DNA from: Allobosea sp. WAO
Lineage (GTDB): Bacteria > Pseudomonadota > Alphaproteobacteria > Rhizobiales > Beijerinckiaceae
Direction: 5' to 3'
Assembly: GCF_001509835.1 (NCBI RefSeq)
Contig: NZ_JXTJ01000008.1
Span: 62,001-126,000 of the forward strand
Length of the DNA: 64,000 nucleotides
Under the pieces are notes generated by a model. It ran no database searches, had not been told where the DNA came from, and saw nothing but the letters and a program-made list of their open reading frames with translations. Positions 1-7,339 of this stretch are shown one piece after another (position 1 is the first letter of the stretch; each line of letters opens with the position of its first letter). The position numbers and the translations under genes are program-made.

Positions 1-17
1 TCCCAAAGGAGGCCTTC

Positions 18-275
18 ATGAAGGACAAATCCATCACTCCGGCCGGAAGCGGTTCGCCCGGTCGGCATGAGACACCGCGCCGACCCGGCCAGCCCGGAGA
101 GCAGGATCAGCGACGAGCTGGCCCCAGTCCGGAGTCGCAACACCCAACTGGGCCGCATGCTCCGTACGAAGGCTACGAGAGCGACGGCGCCGCAGCCATC
201 AAGCACGAAACTGCTGGGCAAAATGCCGAGGCAAATGCCCAGCCTAACCAACCTACAAGGGGTCGTCCCCGCTGA
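18..275 (+). CDS. Small hydrophilic Pro/Gly-rich protein, unknown function
   Basis: I do not recognise a family with certainty. The 85-residue product has almost no hydrophobic residues and is rich in Gly, Pro, Glu, Gln and His, as expected for a disordered protein. The start is well supported: AAAGGAGG lies 7 bases before the ATG. The end overlaps the tail of the opposing small gene by 23 bases. Similar low-complexity proteins of this size are common in Hyphomicrobiales, which is a general impression and not a family assignment. Confidence 0.5.
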   Translation: MKDKSITPAGSGSPGRHETPRRPGQPGEQDQRRAGPSPESQHPTGPHAPYEGYESDGAAAIKHETAGQNAEANAQPNQPTRGRPR

Positions 276-516
276 CCGGTCCGTCATCTGTATGGGAACA
301 GTCGGGGCCACCTCCTTTTTCTCGAGCTCTGCGGCGGACGGCTTGCGCCGCGCGTCTTTCCGCTTCGACTCTTTCGGCCTCGATGAGCCGATCGAGTGTC
401 TGAGTGATTGGGTTGTGGGGACTACGTCGGCCGGGCGTGGCAATCATGAGTTTCAGCCTTTGTGTTTCCGAGCGCATTGCGGGGGCGCTGCGCACAAGCA
501 AACGGTCGCCAATCAA
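253..516 (-). CDS. Hypothetical protein, Arg-rich helical segment
   Basis: Unrecognised 87-residue protein. The middle (residues about 35-70) is dense in Glu, Arg and Ala and likely forms a single charged helix. The proposed start is TTG, sharing bases with the TGA stop of the upstream gene (a TTGA overlap at 513-516), so translation is probably coupled to it. A weak start codon and no homology keep confidence moderate. Confidence 0.45.
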   Translation of the reverse strand: MIGDRLLVRSAPAMRSETQRLKLMIATPGRRSPHNPITQTLDRLIEAERVEAERRAAQAVRRRAREKGGGPDCSHTDDGPVSGDDPL

Positions 517-773
517 GCGGCGGCGTCTTCTTGCGCAAGGACGCGGCCCGCGACGGCTAGGTACCTGTCGCTATGATGAGTGATGGCGACGATCACGCTG
601 GTGCCGTCGTCGCAGACGACGTAGAGGCGGCCGAGGAAAGCCGCTGGATCAACGGTGGCGGTATCGCAAAACAGATAGCCCGCCCGCTGGTCGTCATAGT
701 CGGCGGCAAATTGATAGTTGAGCGGAATCCGGCGCCCGTCGCGCAGGAGAAGCATCCCATTTCCGGTAATCAT
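513..773 (-). CDS. Hypothetical protein, accessory region
   Basis: An 86-residue protein of unknown function. The ATG at 773 is preferred because GGAG lies 8 bases upstream; an in-frame ATG at 833 would add 20 residues. The sequence alternates short beta-like stretches (MLLLRDGRRIPLNY, LYVVCDDGTSVIVAI), suggesting a small beta-rich fold. It is first in a two-gene unit with the 253-516 gene. Confidence 0.55.
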   Translation of the reverse strand: MITGNGMLLLRDGRRIPLNYQFAADYDDQRAGYLFCDTATVDPAAFLGRLYVVCDDGTSVIVAITHHSDRYLAVAGRVLAQEDAAA

Positions 774-960
774 AGCGTGTCTCCGCCTAGCGACTTCAAT
801 GCGAGCCGCGGCGGTCATTTCCAAAAGCGGCATGGAGACAACTGCGATGGTATAGGACGCTAGGCGTTCGGGTAATGCAAATCACTTCTTGGAGTGGGGA
901 GCGGCATGCACTCGCCGTAGGCCTGCGTCGCTCAATCTCCGCTCTGCCGCCGCATAGGCA

Positions 961-995
961 GCCAATAAAAAAGGCCAAGCGTTGAGCCTGGCCTT
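961..995 (-). terminator. Rho-independent terminator of the cold-shock gene
   Basis: Read on the minus strand, arms AAGGCCA and TGGCCTT (989-995 and 971-977) flank an 11-base loop and run straight into TTTTATT. It sits 63 bases past the cspA stop codon, the expected place for its terminator. Confidence 0.8.
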
Positions 996-1057
996 CTGGG
1001 CAATCATCTGTCGGTGATGCCAGTACATCCGTGGCCATCACCAACAAGACATTTCGA

Positions 1058-1267
1058 TTACGCCGCCTGAAGCTGCTCGGCGGCCATCTTGCCCGACTTG
1101 TTATCGCGAGCGACTTCGAAGCCGAGCTTCTGGCCTTCCTGCAGATCACGCATTCCAGCGCGCTCGACAGCCGAGATGTGAACAAACACATCCTGGCCGC
1201 CGTCGTCGGGCTGAATGAACCCGAACCCCTTGGTGGAATTGAACCATTTCACTGTGCCGGTGGTCAT
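1058..1267 (-). CDS. cspA: Cold-shock-domain protein (CspA family)
   Basis: A 69-residue single cold-shock domain, the usual family length. It carries both nucleic-acid-binding motifs: RNP1 as KGFGFIQ (residues 13-19) and RNP2 as VFVHIS (residues 30-35), after the typical opening TGTVKWFN. Family members bind single-stranded RNA or DNA and melt mRNA structure during cold or growth transitions. The ATG at 1267 is chosen over an in-frame ATG 21 bases upstream because AAGGAGGG lies just before it and the family starts there. A promoter 145 bases upstream leaves a long leader, as cold-shock genes often have, and a strong terminator follows. It is monocistronic inside an accessory-looking region. 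Confidence 0.95.
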   Translation of the reverse strand: MTTGTVKWFNSTKGFGFIQPDDGGQDVFVHISAVERAGMRDLQEGQKLGFEVARDNKSGKMAAEQLQAA

Positions 1268-1703
1268 GAAAAACCCTCCTTTTGGCAAGACCTGTCGTTC
1301 ACCAAACAGGAAGTTCGGTGAATTCAGAACGATTTCGAAAGGGGGAGATCATCAGAGCCGCGTCGGAACGCGAAAATAACAACAGCCAACCAACAAATAT
1401 CGACAGGCGACAACTTAGCGTCGACGATTCTGAATGTCAATTAATATTATTCATTCGGCGAATATAATTGAGAAAATTCTAGTGCGTGGCACTCATTTTA
1501 CATGCGATTGGCTAAGTGAACGCTTCACCGGCAATGTCCGAAAAAGCAGCGTTCAGGCGGGGCGCGAAGGCGAGGAACCGCGAGCCCCATAGTGCGTTTT
1601 GACGACGGCGCTCCTCAGCCCCTTTTGAGCGCCGCGCCTGCCGCCCTGCTCGGGCTGCTTGGAGGAGTCGGCAGACGCTCTGTGTCGCGTTGGGTGGCGT
1701 GTC
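1268..1703. other. Gene-free stretch: cspA leader and promoter
   Basis: No convincing coding region. It contains the putative long cspA leader (about 1268-1405), its promoter and an A+T-rich block around 1430-1500. The rest, up to the plus-strand gene at 1704, shows nothing I can name. Confidence 0.55.
1412..1440 (-). promoter_or_regulatory. Sigma-70-type promoter of cspA
   Basis: On the minus strand, a consensus TTGACA (1435-1440) is followed after 17 bases by TAAGTT (1412-1417). The upstream side is A+T-rich, and the predicted transcript has a leader of about 135-140 bases before cspA. Confidence 0.6.
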
Positions 1704-1955
1704 ATGGAAACAGATCGCGTGGAAATCATCGCTAGGGCGCTTTGCCGGTCGGTCGGGTTCGATCCGGACGCCCTTCTTCCTCCTGAAATGCACTGTGCGC
1801 TGATGTCGCCGGCGCGAGAGCCGTTGCCGGCTTGGCAGCGTTTCAAACGTGCTGCGGAGGTCTATTGCGATGCGAGGGTTTATGAACTGGCGTCCGAGCC
1901 AGTAAAACGACCTGCCGTCTCATCAGTTGATGAGGGGCAGGTGTCGCGACCTTGA
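1704..1955 (+). CDS. Small accessory protein, unknown function
   Basis: An 83-residue product with no family I can name. It starts METDRVEIIARAL and has a W-x-x-F-x-x-A-A segment near residue 45. This layout resembles the other short proteins of this region, for example the ones encoded at 8391-8636 and 9512-9808, which also start with an acidic helix followed by ARA or ARG. It overlaps the opposing gene at 1880-2122 tail to tail by 76 bases, so one of the two may be shorter or not expressed. Confidence 0.4.
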   Translation: METDRVEIIARALCRSVGFDPDALLPPEMHCALMSPAREPLPAWQRFKRAAEVYCDARVYELASEPVKRPAVSSVDEGQVSRP

Positions 1956-2122
1956 CGTGTTTCATAGTCTTCGATCGCTGCTGAAAAGGCCTGCAACGTC
2001 AGCTCGTCCACTGAGTTAGACGTCGGCGTCGCCAGTCTTTTGACCTCCCGCCGTGCTGTTTCGTACTCGGCGGGGGTGTTGATGATGACGATTGGCTGTT
2101 CCGGGCTGTGTCGCGTCGGCAA
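1880..2122 (-). CDS. Protein resembling the N-terminal segment of HigA-type antitoxins
   Basis: An 80-residue product. Residues about 10-57 (INTPAEYETARREVKRL, then LQAFSAAIEDYETRQG) follow the pattern of the N-terminal helix pair of HigA-type antitoxins: a D/E-Y-E-x-A segment, then an L-x-x-x-I-E-x-Y-E helix. No helix-turn-helix domain follows; the tail after residue 57 is polar and looks unstructured. No HigB-like toxin gene is adjacent. The start is TTG at 2122 with AAGGAAGG 7 bases upstream. The protein may be a free-standing domain, a remnant or a chance resemblance. Confidence 0.5.
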   Translation of the reverse strand: MPTRHSPEQPIVIINTPAEYETARREVKRLATPTSNSVDELTLQAFSAAIEDYETRQGRDTCPSSTDETAGRFTGSDASS

Positions 2123-2197
2123 GGTGGCACCTTCCTTTGATCGGGATGGTACCGCTTGTCCCGGGCCAAGGCCACCAGACGTTGCAACGCTGCTGCG

Positions 2198-2284
2198 CTA
2201 CCCCACGCCGCAGGATAGGAAGCAGATGCTGACGATTACGAAGATCACGGTGAGCAACCAGAGTGCCGTCGGGGACGACATCAT
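2198..2284 (-). CDS. Tiny single-span membrane protein (28 aa)
   Basis: ATG ATG at 2284 opens a 28-residue peptide with one hydrophobic span (WLLTVIFVIVSICFL) and Cys at both ends of its second half. The start overlaps the stop of the upstream 56-residue gene as ATGA, supporting coupled translation. There is no separate Shine-Dalgarno. Unknown function; phages often encode such peptides. Confidence 0.35.
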   Translation of the reverse strand: MMSSPTALWLLTVIFVIVSICFLSCGVG

Positions 2285-2451
2285 TGGCGGCTGAGAAACG
2301 AGTAGGCCATTCTCCCAAACATTCCTCTCGCCAAAGCGTTCCAGACGGGCGGTCGGTAATCGCTCTCGATGAAGGAACCTCGCGTAGTGGGACGCAGTTC
2401 TTCGCTGGATCGGCCCCTGGCGTGCCGGTCACGGCGGTCACCTTCAGCCAT
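2281..2451 (-). CDS. Small basic protein (56 aa), unknown function
   Basis: A 56-residue reading frame starting at ATG 2451. The first 25 residues are very charged (Arg, Asp, Glu, His), followed by ESDYRPPVWNALARGMFGRM, which looks like a folded or membrane-facing helix. It ends in an ATGA overlap with the tiny membrane protein at 2198-2284. No clear ribosome binding site is seen, so the call is tentative. Confidence 0.35.
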   Translation of the reverse strand: MAEGDRRDRHARGRSSEELRPTTRGSFIESDYRPPVWNALARGMFGRMAYSFLSRQ

Positions 2452-2478
2452 GGAGGTTGAGCGGCGGGCGCAAACTTC

Positions 2479-2507
2479 CCCGCCACCCGCAAGGGTGGCG
2501 GGTTTTT
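2479..2507 (+). terminator. Strong intrinsic terminator, plus strand
   Basis: A perfect 10-bp stem, CCCGCCACCC (2479-2488) and GGGTGGCGGG (2493-2502), closes a GCAA tetraloop and is followed by TTTTT. The nearest plus-strand gene upstream that I can support ends at 1955, so what it terminates is unclear. Confidence 0.75.
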
Positions 2508-2519
2508 CTCTGCCTGAGG

Positions 2520-2825
2520 CTACTGAGCCGCGATCTGCCTAAACCGCGCGATCTCCGCCCGCAGCACTGCGACCGCGGCTTCCCCCCCCGCACCCCTTTA
2601 ATCCCGCGCTCCTCGCGATCGGTCGAGCCCGCCACGCCACCGAGCATCACGCTCAGCTTTGGCGGCGCCAGCCCGGCGAGATAGGCGATCTCGCATTCGT
2701 GCTTCCATTCCTCGGACCAGGTCGAGACCTCCCGGCCGGCAAGATGGGAATAGGCGAGTTTTGGGTTGGCGAGCGGATCTTCTTCCTTCTGGTCAAAACG
2801 GATTGGGGCGTCCGCTTCCCCTCAT
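2520..2825 (-). pseudogene. Frameshifted small accessory gene (W-x-x-ECE type)
   Basis: Three reading frames must be joined to recover one protein. The middle frame runs from about 2816 to the G run at 2582-2589 and includes LAGREVSTW, then EWKHECEIAYLAGL, then RGIKGVRG. Changing the 8-base G run (C run on the plus strand) brings in a good C-terminal helix, EAAVAVLRAEIARFRQ, ending at TAG 2520. At the front, an ATG at 2825 is separated from the same frame by one base in a 4-base G run (2818-2821). The pattern W-x-x-E-C-E plus a terminal L-x-x-E-I helix recalls small DUF7696-like proteins (tentative). Real decay or homopolymer errors would both fit. Confidence 0.55.
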
Positions 2826-4121
2826 GAAGATGTTTGGGAACGCGTGGATCATCGTACTTCGAAGCTGTTGGCACTCGCTGCTCATGGCTCGAGGACTAAG
2901 CATCTCCATGCCGGATGACTTGAATCCGACTTCTGCTATTTCCCAAGCCTTGTCGCGATCTGCGCGGGCTATTTTGGCCGCGTCGAGGGAGCGTGCAATC
3001 TCGGCTTGTATCAGGTCGACTTCGCTCTTTTTGAAGAATGCGCCTCTCTGGGCGCACACCTCGGACATTCGCAGCATCGACATGGGGATTGCAATCCGCG
3101 CCACGCGTTCACGGGTCTCCTGCTCTGTCGCCTGATTATCGGGCGTGACGCTCGTCGCCTCCTTGTTAGGCGAAGCGGGACGGAAGTCGCTCTCGACATT
3201 CCGAAGTCTAAATGCGTCCGCCTTTTCAATCCTGGCGATGGCCTCCTCGATTGACGTTCCTTTCGGTGCGGACCAGCCATGCTTGCCGTATTGGCGCTCG
3301 ACGTCTTTGGCGGCCTTGGCTATGCGCTGCAGTTCAACCCTGTCCTGATCGGTCAGACCCTGCGCTCCGAACCGCCTCACCTCGGTGAGGAGTTGGTCAA
3401 ACTTGGCCGACGCCTCAGCGCGCATCATGGCTTTGTCGCGTAACGCAGCGATCTGCTCCGCAGTCTCAGCCACTGGTCCTCGGTCGCTAAGAAACCACTC
3501 GCGCTCCACATTCCCCTTGAAGCGTTCGTCTGCCTGCCGGCAGCGGAAAAAGCCGTCCTGGAAAGCCTGAATGTCCGCGTCCGTCCACTCTTCCACCTTC
3601 ATACCGAAGGTCCATTGGGTCCTCTCCCAGTCGGCGGGATAAGGACCAATCGGTAGAGGGAAGTCAGCCAGCACGGCGCAGGGCGGAATTGAAATCCGGA
3701 CCGAAGTGGCAGGGGCCTTAACCACCTGGGCCGAGGGTGGGCAGCGGATGAAAGTCCCTTCTACGGCTTGGTCAGTATCTCGTCCCCACGCCAGGAACTT
3801 AACCTGGCCACGATCGCTTGAAAGTTCGATCTTGCCCTTGAGTTGGGTCGCTGTCGGCTGTCCATGCCGAAGGCTGGTAATGTCCAGGCGCCAAACTCTG
3901 CCGTCACCCGGCTCCTGCGATGCGTTAAACTTCATATTCATGGTTCTGGCGGTGATGCTGTCCGCCGATATGGTAATGACGTTCTTGTCTGCCCCGTCGC
4001 GAATGCACGCCTTGTGGCGCTCGGCGAAGTAAAACTCCCCCTCAAAGGGTTGCCCGGCAAACGCGGTGGTCGTGGGGGGCATTCCGACAAGCAAGAGACC
4101 GAGAAACGTGAGCAGGCGCAT
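2793..4121 (-). CDS. Secreted protein of unknown function
   Basis: A 442-residue product. Residues 1-22 form a signal peptide ending at AFA. The first mature part (about 25-125) alternates short beta strands and looks like a compact domain built around FYFAERHKAC and LDITSLRHG; a Cys-rich stretch is absent. From about residue 215 the protein is charged and helical with Ala-, Glu- and Arg-rich segments and may form coiled coils. I know of no named family. It is flanked by accessory genes and its end overlaps the start of the frameshifted gene at 2520-2825. Confidence 0.7.
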   Translation of the reverse strand: MRLLTFLGLLLVGMPPTTTAFAGQPFEGEFYFAERHKACIRDGADKNVITISADSITARTMNMKFNASQEPGDGRVWRLDITSLRHGQPTATQLKGKIELSSDRGQVKFLAWGRDTDQAVEGTFIRCPPSAQVVKAPATSVRISIPPCAVLADFPLPIGPYPADWERTQWTFGMKVEEWTDADIQAFQDGFFRCRQADERFKGNVEREWFLSDRGPVAETAEQIAALRDKAMMRAEASAKFDQLLTEVRRFGAQGLTDQDRVELQRIAKAAKDVERQYGKHGWSAPKGTSIEEAIARIEKADAFRLRNVESDFRPASPNKEATSVTPDNQATEQETRERVARIAIPMSMLRMSEVCAQRGAFFKKSEVDLIQAEIARSLDAAKIARADRDKAWEIAEVGFKSSGMEMLSPRAMSSECQQLRSTMIHAFPNIFMRGSGRPNPF

Positions 4122-4299
4122 GCAAGCCTCAGAAGCTATCAGCCGTACATCAGTACTCGACCTGTCCCAGCCGAGCGGACCCGTGTAACTGTTAGTGGAA
4201 GGTTGGCTTGCCCGCTAGCGCTGGCTGCCCAAGGGGAAAGCCTGAAGCCAGTACTCGGCCTAGAGCGTCCCAGGCGTCGCGATCGTTCAAGGCCGTCCG

Positions 4300-4659
4300 T
4301 CAGTACCCGCCCGGCTCTTCGCCGCACTCCCGGCGCTTCCAGAGGTCGCTGCGTGCATCGACCATAGCCATGTGCTCGACCCAGCGATGCCAGCGTTCAT
4401 CGCCAAGCCATTCGCGATAGCAGTCCCAAGCGGCTCGGAACTCGCTCATGGCATCCTCGCGCGCTTCTGCCATCCCTGTCTTAGCGAGACCGGGCGAAGG
4501 GTCTTGGACGGTGATCGACCAGTTCCAGACGGCCTCGGGCCGGACGCTGTTGTAGACGATCGAGCCGACATAGACGCCCTCGCAGGAGACGCGCCAGAAG
4601 CCTTCGCGCGTCGTCTCAGCGTGGTCGTCGGGGTAGGAGCGCGAGAGTGTCAGCGTCAT
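4300..4659 (-). CDS. Hypothetical protein of the accessory region
   Basis: A 119-residue protein with a Trp-rich, mixed alpha/beta character (FWRVSCEGVYVGSIVY, WNWSITVQDP, then a helical C-terminal half with WDCYREWLGDERWHRW). The start overlaps the stop of the upstream gene at 4656-4659 as ATGA, so the two are co-translated. Unknown function; the composition suggests a real, folded cytosolic protein. Confidence 0.65.
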   Translation of the reverse strand: MTLTLSRSYPDDHAETTREGFWRVSCEGVYVGSIVYNSVRPEAVWNWSITVQDPSPGLAKTGMAEAREDAMSEFRAAWDCYREWLGDERWHRWVEHMAMVDARSDLWKRRECGEEPGGY

Positions 4660-4910
4660 GCCGCCCTGATCTGCTCTTCGAACTCTTCGGGGATCTCTCC
4701 GTGCCGGGCGAGCACCGCGAGCGATGCGACCTCGCCGGTTTCGTCGTCCGCAACAACGTGGACAACTGCGACGCCCTCGGCCGTGCGAGCCAGGCGCTCG
4801 CCATCCTGCAGCGCGTGATGCCTCGTCTTGGCGGGCACCCGCTGGCTGGGCACGAGCCGCTTCCGGTGCGTCTTGAACGGCTGGAGGAAGAAGGTGTCGA
4901 CGTTGGCCAT
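4656..4910 (-). CDS. Hypothetical protein of the accessory region
   Basis: An 84-residue protein starting MANVDTFFLQPF. The N-terminal 40 residues are basic; the second half carries a VVHVVADDETGEVASLAVL strand pair and an acidic end. It is the first gene of a two-gene minus-strand unit. Unknown function. Confidence 0.6.
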   Translation of the reverse strand: MANVDTFFLQPFKTHRKRLVPSQRVPAKTRHHALQDGERLARTAEGVAVVHVVADDETGEVASLAVLARHGEIPEEFEEQIRAA

Positions 4911-4968
4911 GGCTTGACTCTCGTTCTGTTTGTTCTCACTCTGTTCTCATACGAGAGGACGACCGTGA

Positions 4969-5343
4969 TTGGAAGAGCCGCCAGATTTCGGAACGCCGCT
5001 GGGGCGCTGGCCATGGATACACGTGCATTTCCGCTGTCACTGGTGCCCGCGGAATGCCGAGGTCCATATTGCCATTCTCGCGGCCTCCTACGGCCATCGT
5101 GCGCCGCTGGAGTGGGTCTTCCGACGGTTCGTGAGCGGGTGCCCCTGGGATCCGCATAGCGAGCAGTGGAAGCCACAGAAATGCGGCATGCGCTGCGGGG
5201 CCTATTGCCCTGATGTCCGCTCGTCGCGCCCACCGGACCTGCCGCCCAGCATGTCCGGCCTGAAAGTCGTAACAGGAGGCAAGGATGACCAACTCACCAA
5301 AGCGCCTGCCAAAGAACGCCGTCGCCGCGTCGGAGGTGACTGA
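4969..5343 (+). CDS. Hypothetical Cys-rich protein, probable metal-binding
   Basis: A 124-residue protein. Residues about 20-80 contain C-x-x-C (RCHWCPRNA), then C-P-W-D-P, K-C-G and R-C-G-A-Y-C-P-D, which is enough cysteine for a zinc ribbon. A proline-rich LPPSMSGL follows, with a polar tail. The start is TTG at 4969 with GAGAGG about 10 bases upstream; the first ATG-like options would lose the Trp-rich start. It overlaps the next gene by 59 bases and begins a four-gene plus-strand unit. Confidence 0.6.
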   Translation: MEEPPDFGTPLGRWPWIHVHFRCHWCPRNAEVHIAILAASYGHRAPLEWVFRRFVSGCPWDPHSEQWKPQKCGMRCGAYCPDVRSSRPPDLPPSMSGLKVVTGGKDDQLTKAPAKERRRRVGGD

Positions 5344-5617
5344 TATCACTCTGACCGATGTCGAGGCCGGTATCCGCGAAGCGGCCGAGACCGCCCGTGG
5401 TGGTTACGCGATCAGCCTCATCGATGCCGAACGGCTCGGCCTGGAGCCGCGACGGGACGACTGGTCGTCGGGGGAGGTGTTGACAGTCACGGCACTTGCT
5501 TCGACCGGGCTCGATATAATCGCGGAGCGGTTCGGCCTGGTGGTTTCCGGGCCTTATCTGCCGCCTGACGAAAATGAGGATCTCTACTACTTGGTGGCTG
5601 CGCCGAAGGCGGCTTAA
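5285..5617 (+). CDS. Hypothetical protein of the accessory region
   Basis: A 110-residue acidic protein with a very good ribosome binding site (AGGAGG 6 bases before ATG). A basic N-terminal 15 residues leads into a regular alpha/beta sequence (AGIREAAETARGGYAISLI, LTVTALASTGLDIIAERFGL). It lies between the Cys-rich gene and the SOS-associated peptidase in the same unit. Unknown function. Confidence 0.65.
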   Translation: MTNSPKRLPKNAVAASEVTDITLTDVEAGIREAAETARGGYAISLIDAERLGLEPRRDDWSSGEVLTVTALASTGLDIIAERFGLVVSGPYLPPDENEDLYYLVAAPKAA

Positions 5618-5627
5618 GCTCGGGTGC

Positions 5628-6386
5628 ATGTGCAACCTGTACAGCCACACCCGATCGGTCGAGGCGATGCGCAAGCTGTTCGCCACGTTTAATGATGGCG
5701 GCAGCAACCTCGCGCCGCAGACCGGTATCTTCCCTGACTACGAGGCGCCGATCATCCGCAACGAAGCGGATGGCCCGCGCCTCGCCATGACCCGCTGGGG
5801 CATGCCATCCTCCAAGAAGGCGCTGTTCGACGCAGCGACCAAGCGCGCCGGCAAGCTCCGCGACAAGGGGAAGGAGGTCGACTTCGATCAGCTTCTTCGC
5901 ATGGAGCCCGATGGCGGGACGACGAACATCCGCAATACCTCGAGCTCGCACTGGAAACGCTGGCTTGGCGTCGAGAACCGGTGCCTCGTCCCTTTCACCA
6001 GCTTCAGCGAGTTCGACTGGGCGGCCAAGCAGGATGTCTGGTTTGCTTTCGGCAATGATAGGCCGACAGCCTTCTTCGCCGGCATCTGGCTCCCTCAATG
6101 GACCAGCGTGCGGAAGATCAAGAATGGCGAGGAGACGATCGACCTCTATGCCTTCCTGACAACCGAGCCGAACGCCGAAGTTGGGTCGGTGCACCCCAAG
6201 GCAATGCCGGTGATCCTCACGACGCCGGAGCAGTGCGAAACCTGGATGACGGCGCCGTGGCCAGTGGCCAGCTATCTCCAGCGGCCGCTATTGGATGGCA
6301 GCCTGACAATCGTGCAGCGCGGCGGGAAGAAGGACGGGCTGGCCGACGTGATGTCCGAAGGCGGCACGCTGGTCGGTGGCGGGTAG
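5628..6386 (+). CDS. SOS response-associated peptidase family protein (YedK/HMCES)
   Basis: A 252-residue SRAP-family protein. Members remove their initiator Met so that Cys2 forms a stable thiazolidine crosslink with abasic sites in single-stranded DNA, shielding them during replication. The start MCN gives the required Cys2, which decides the ATG at 5628. The acidic active-site motif appears as CLVPFTSFSEFD (residues about 121-132), and the His of the VHPKAMPVIL motif lies near 193. It sits in a plus-strand unit with three unknown genes. Mobile elements often carry this family. Confidence 0.9.
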   Translation: MCNLYSHTRSVEAMRKLFATFNDGGSNLAPQTGIFPDYEAPIIRNEADGPRLAMTRWGMPSSKKALFDAATKRAGKLRDKGKEVDFDQLLRMEPDGGTTNIRNTSSSHWKRWLGVENRCLVPFTSFSEFDWAAKQDVWFAFGNDRPTAFFAGIWLPQWTSVRKIKNGEETIDLYAFLTTEPNAEVGSVHPKAMPVILTTPEQCETWMTAPWPVASYLQRPLLDGSLTIVQRGGKKDGLADVMSEGGTLVGGG

Positions 6387-6389
6387 CCG

Positions 6390-6545
6390 ATGGGTTACTG
6401 GGGTTGGGTCCGCGCGGAGAACCGGCAGGAGCGCGAGCGGCAGGCCAAATGGCCGCGCTGGCTCCATATCCTGCGCCAAGCCGCCAACGCTGCAAGCTGG
6501 GTTGCCCTGGCCGCGATTGTGCTTTGGGGCTTTGGCTTCCTCTAG
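6390..6545 (+). CDS. Small single-span membrane protein (51 aa)
   Basis: The ATG is 3 bases past the stop of the SRAP gene. The 51-residue product has a charged N-terminal half (RAENRQERERQAKW) and one C-terminal membrane span (WVALAAIVLWGFGFL). This topology is typical of small phage or accessory membrane proteins. Unknown function, last gene of the unit. Confidence 0.55.
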   Translation: MGYWGWVRAENRQERERQAKWPRWLHILRQAANAASWVALAAIVLWGFGFL

Positions 6546-6587
6546 CCGGCCCCGCGAAAAAATCGGGCCCAGCAACCTACCGATGGC

Positions 6588-6821
6588 TTAGTGGCGCCGG
6601 GAGCCTGGAGCTGCTGAGATCACCTCTTCCTGCGGCTGCTCGTTCTCGTTGTCCACCGAGGCCGCTTGAAGCACTGCGAGTAGCAACCTGATCTTGCCGA
6701 TCGGCTTTCCACAGTCTTGGCAGCTGAGGACGGTCTGGTCGTCGGTCCATTCCGGGATTTCGATGGTGGCGGCGCCGCATTCGTCACAGGCGAAGGCTGG
6801 GGGTCGAGTGTCGATAGCCAA
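6588..6821 (-). CDS. Small zinc-ribbon protein
   Basis: A 77-residue protein with two C-x-x-C knuckles, CDEC (residues 12-15) and CQDC (residues 34-37), the arrangement of a zinc ribbon. The rest is a short helical linker and a polar tail. The start is TTG at 6821 with GAGG 7-8 bases upstream. Zinc ribbons of this size may bind nucleic acid or another protein; nothing further can be said. Confidence 0.6.
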   Translation of the reverse strand: MAIDTRPPAFACDECGAATIEIPEWTDDQTVLSCQDCGKPIGKIRLLLAVLQAASVDNENEQPQEEVISAAPGSRRH

Positions 6822-6948
6822 GGCATATCCTCATATTCGGCGCCGCATTCTGAAGCGTATCCACCCATTCTAGGTTCACATCACCCATTTGGGTTGCGCC
6901 AATTGCCGCGGCAGCTTGCCTCAGGGCGTGACGGCGTCCCCTAACTGA

Positions 6949-7194
6949 TCACCGCTCGGATTCGGCCCGGCCGATCTTCGAACGGCCCGGCTGTAGCCCG
7001 GTCATGTCAGCGACCCGGCGAGCGACACAGGACCAGAGCTTGGCGGCTCCCGGATTGCCCTGGCTTCGAGCTGCGCTGGCAAGCTGCCGGGCAGTGTAAT
7101 AGCCAGCGCCGCCCTCGTCCTCGGCCAAGCGGGTCGCCTCAGCGTCGACCAAGGCTCGATACTCGCGGCGGCGGGAGAGCCAGGAGAACAGCAT
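6949..7194 (-). CDS. Hypothetical protein with membrane-facing or amphipathic start
   Basis: An 81-residue protein that begins MLFSWLSRRREYRALVDAEA and continues as helices with ARQLASAARSQG and KLWSCVARRVADMTG. This style (a W-x-x-V-A-x-x-I/V ending in TG) recurs among short proteins of rhizobial genomes. The ATG at 7194 is preferred to an in-frame TTG at 7200. Unknown function. Confidence 0.6.
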   Translation of the reverse strand: MLFSWLSRRREYRALVDAEATRLAEDEGGAGYYTARQLASAARSQGNPGAAKLWSCVARRVADMTGLQPGRSKIGRAESER

Positions 7195-7339
7195 GCGCAA
7201 TCTATATCGCTACGTCCCGGCGTGAAGCAGTCGCGCTCGCGCTGTCAGCGGCAGGTGCTCTCGCCCGTGCCATCGTTGCGAGGGACGTAGACTCGCCTTA
7301 TGGTTGCCGAATGCTCGCGTTGGTTGAGGGGGCAGGGGG

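Noticed and set aside
4151-4261. Imperfect direct repeat CAGTACTCG(A/G)CCT
   Set aside because: Two short copies 98 bases apart with no flanking gene or symmetry; could be chance.
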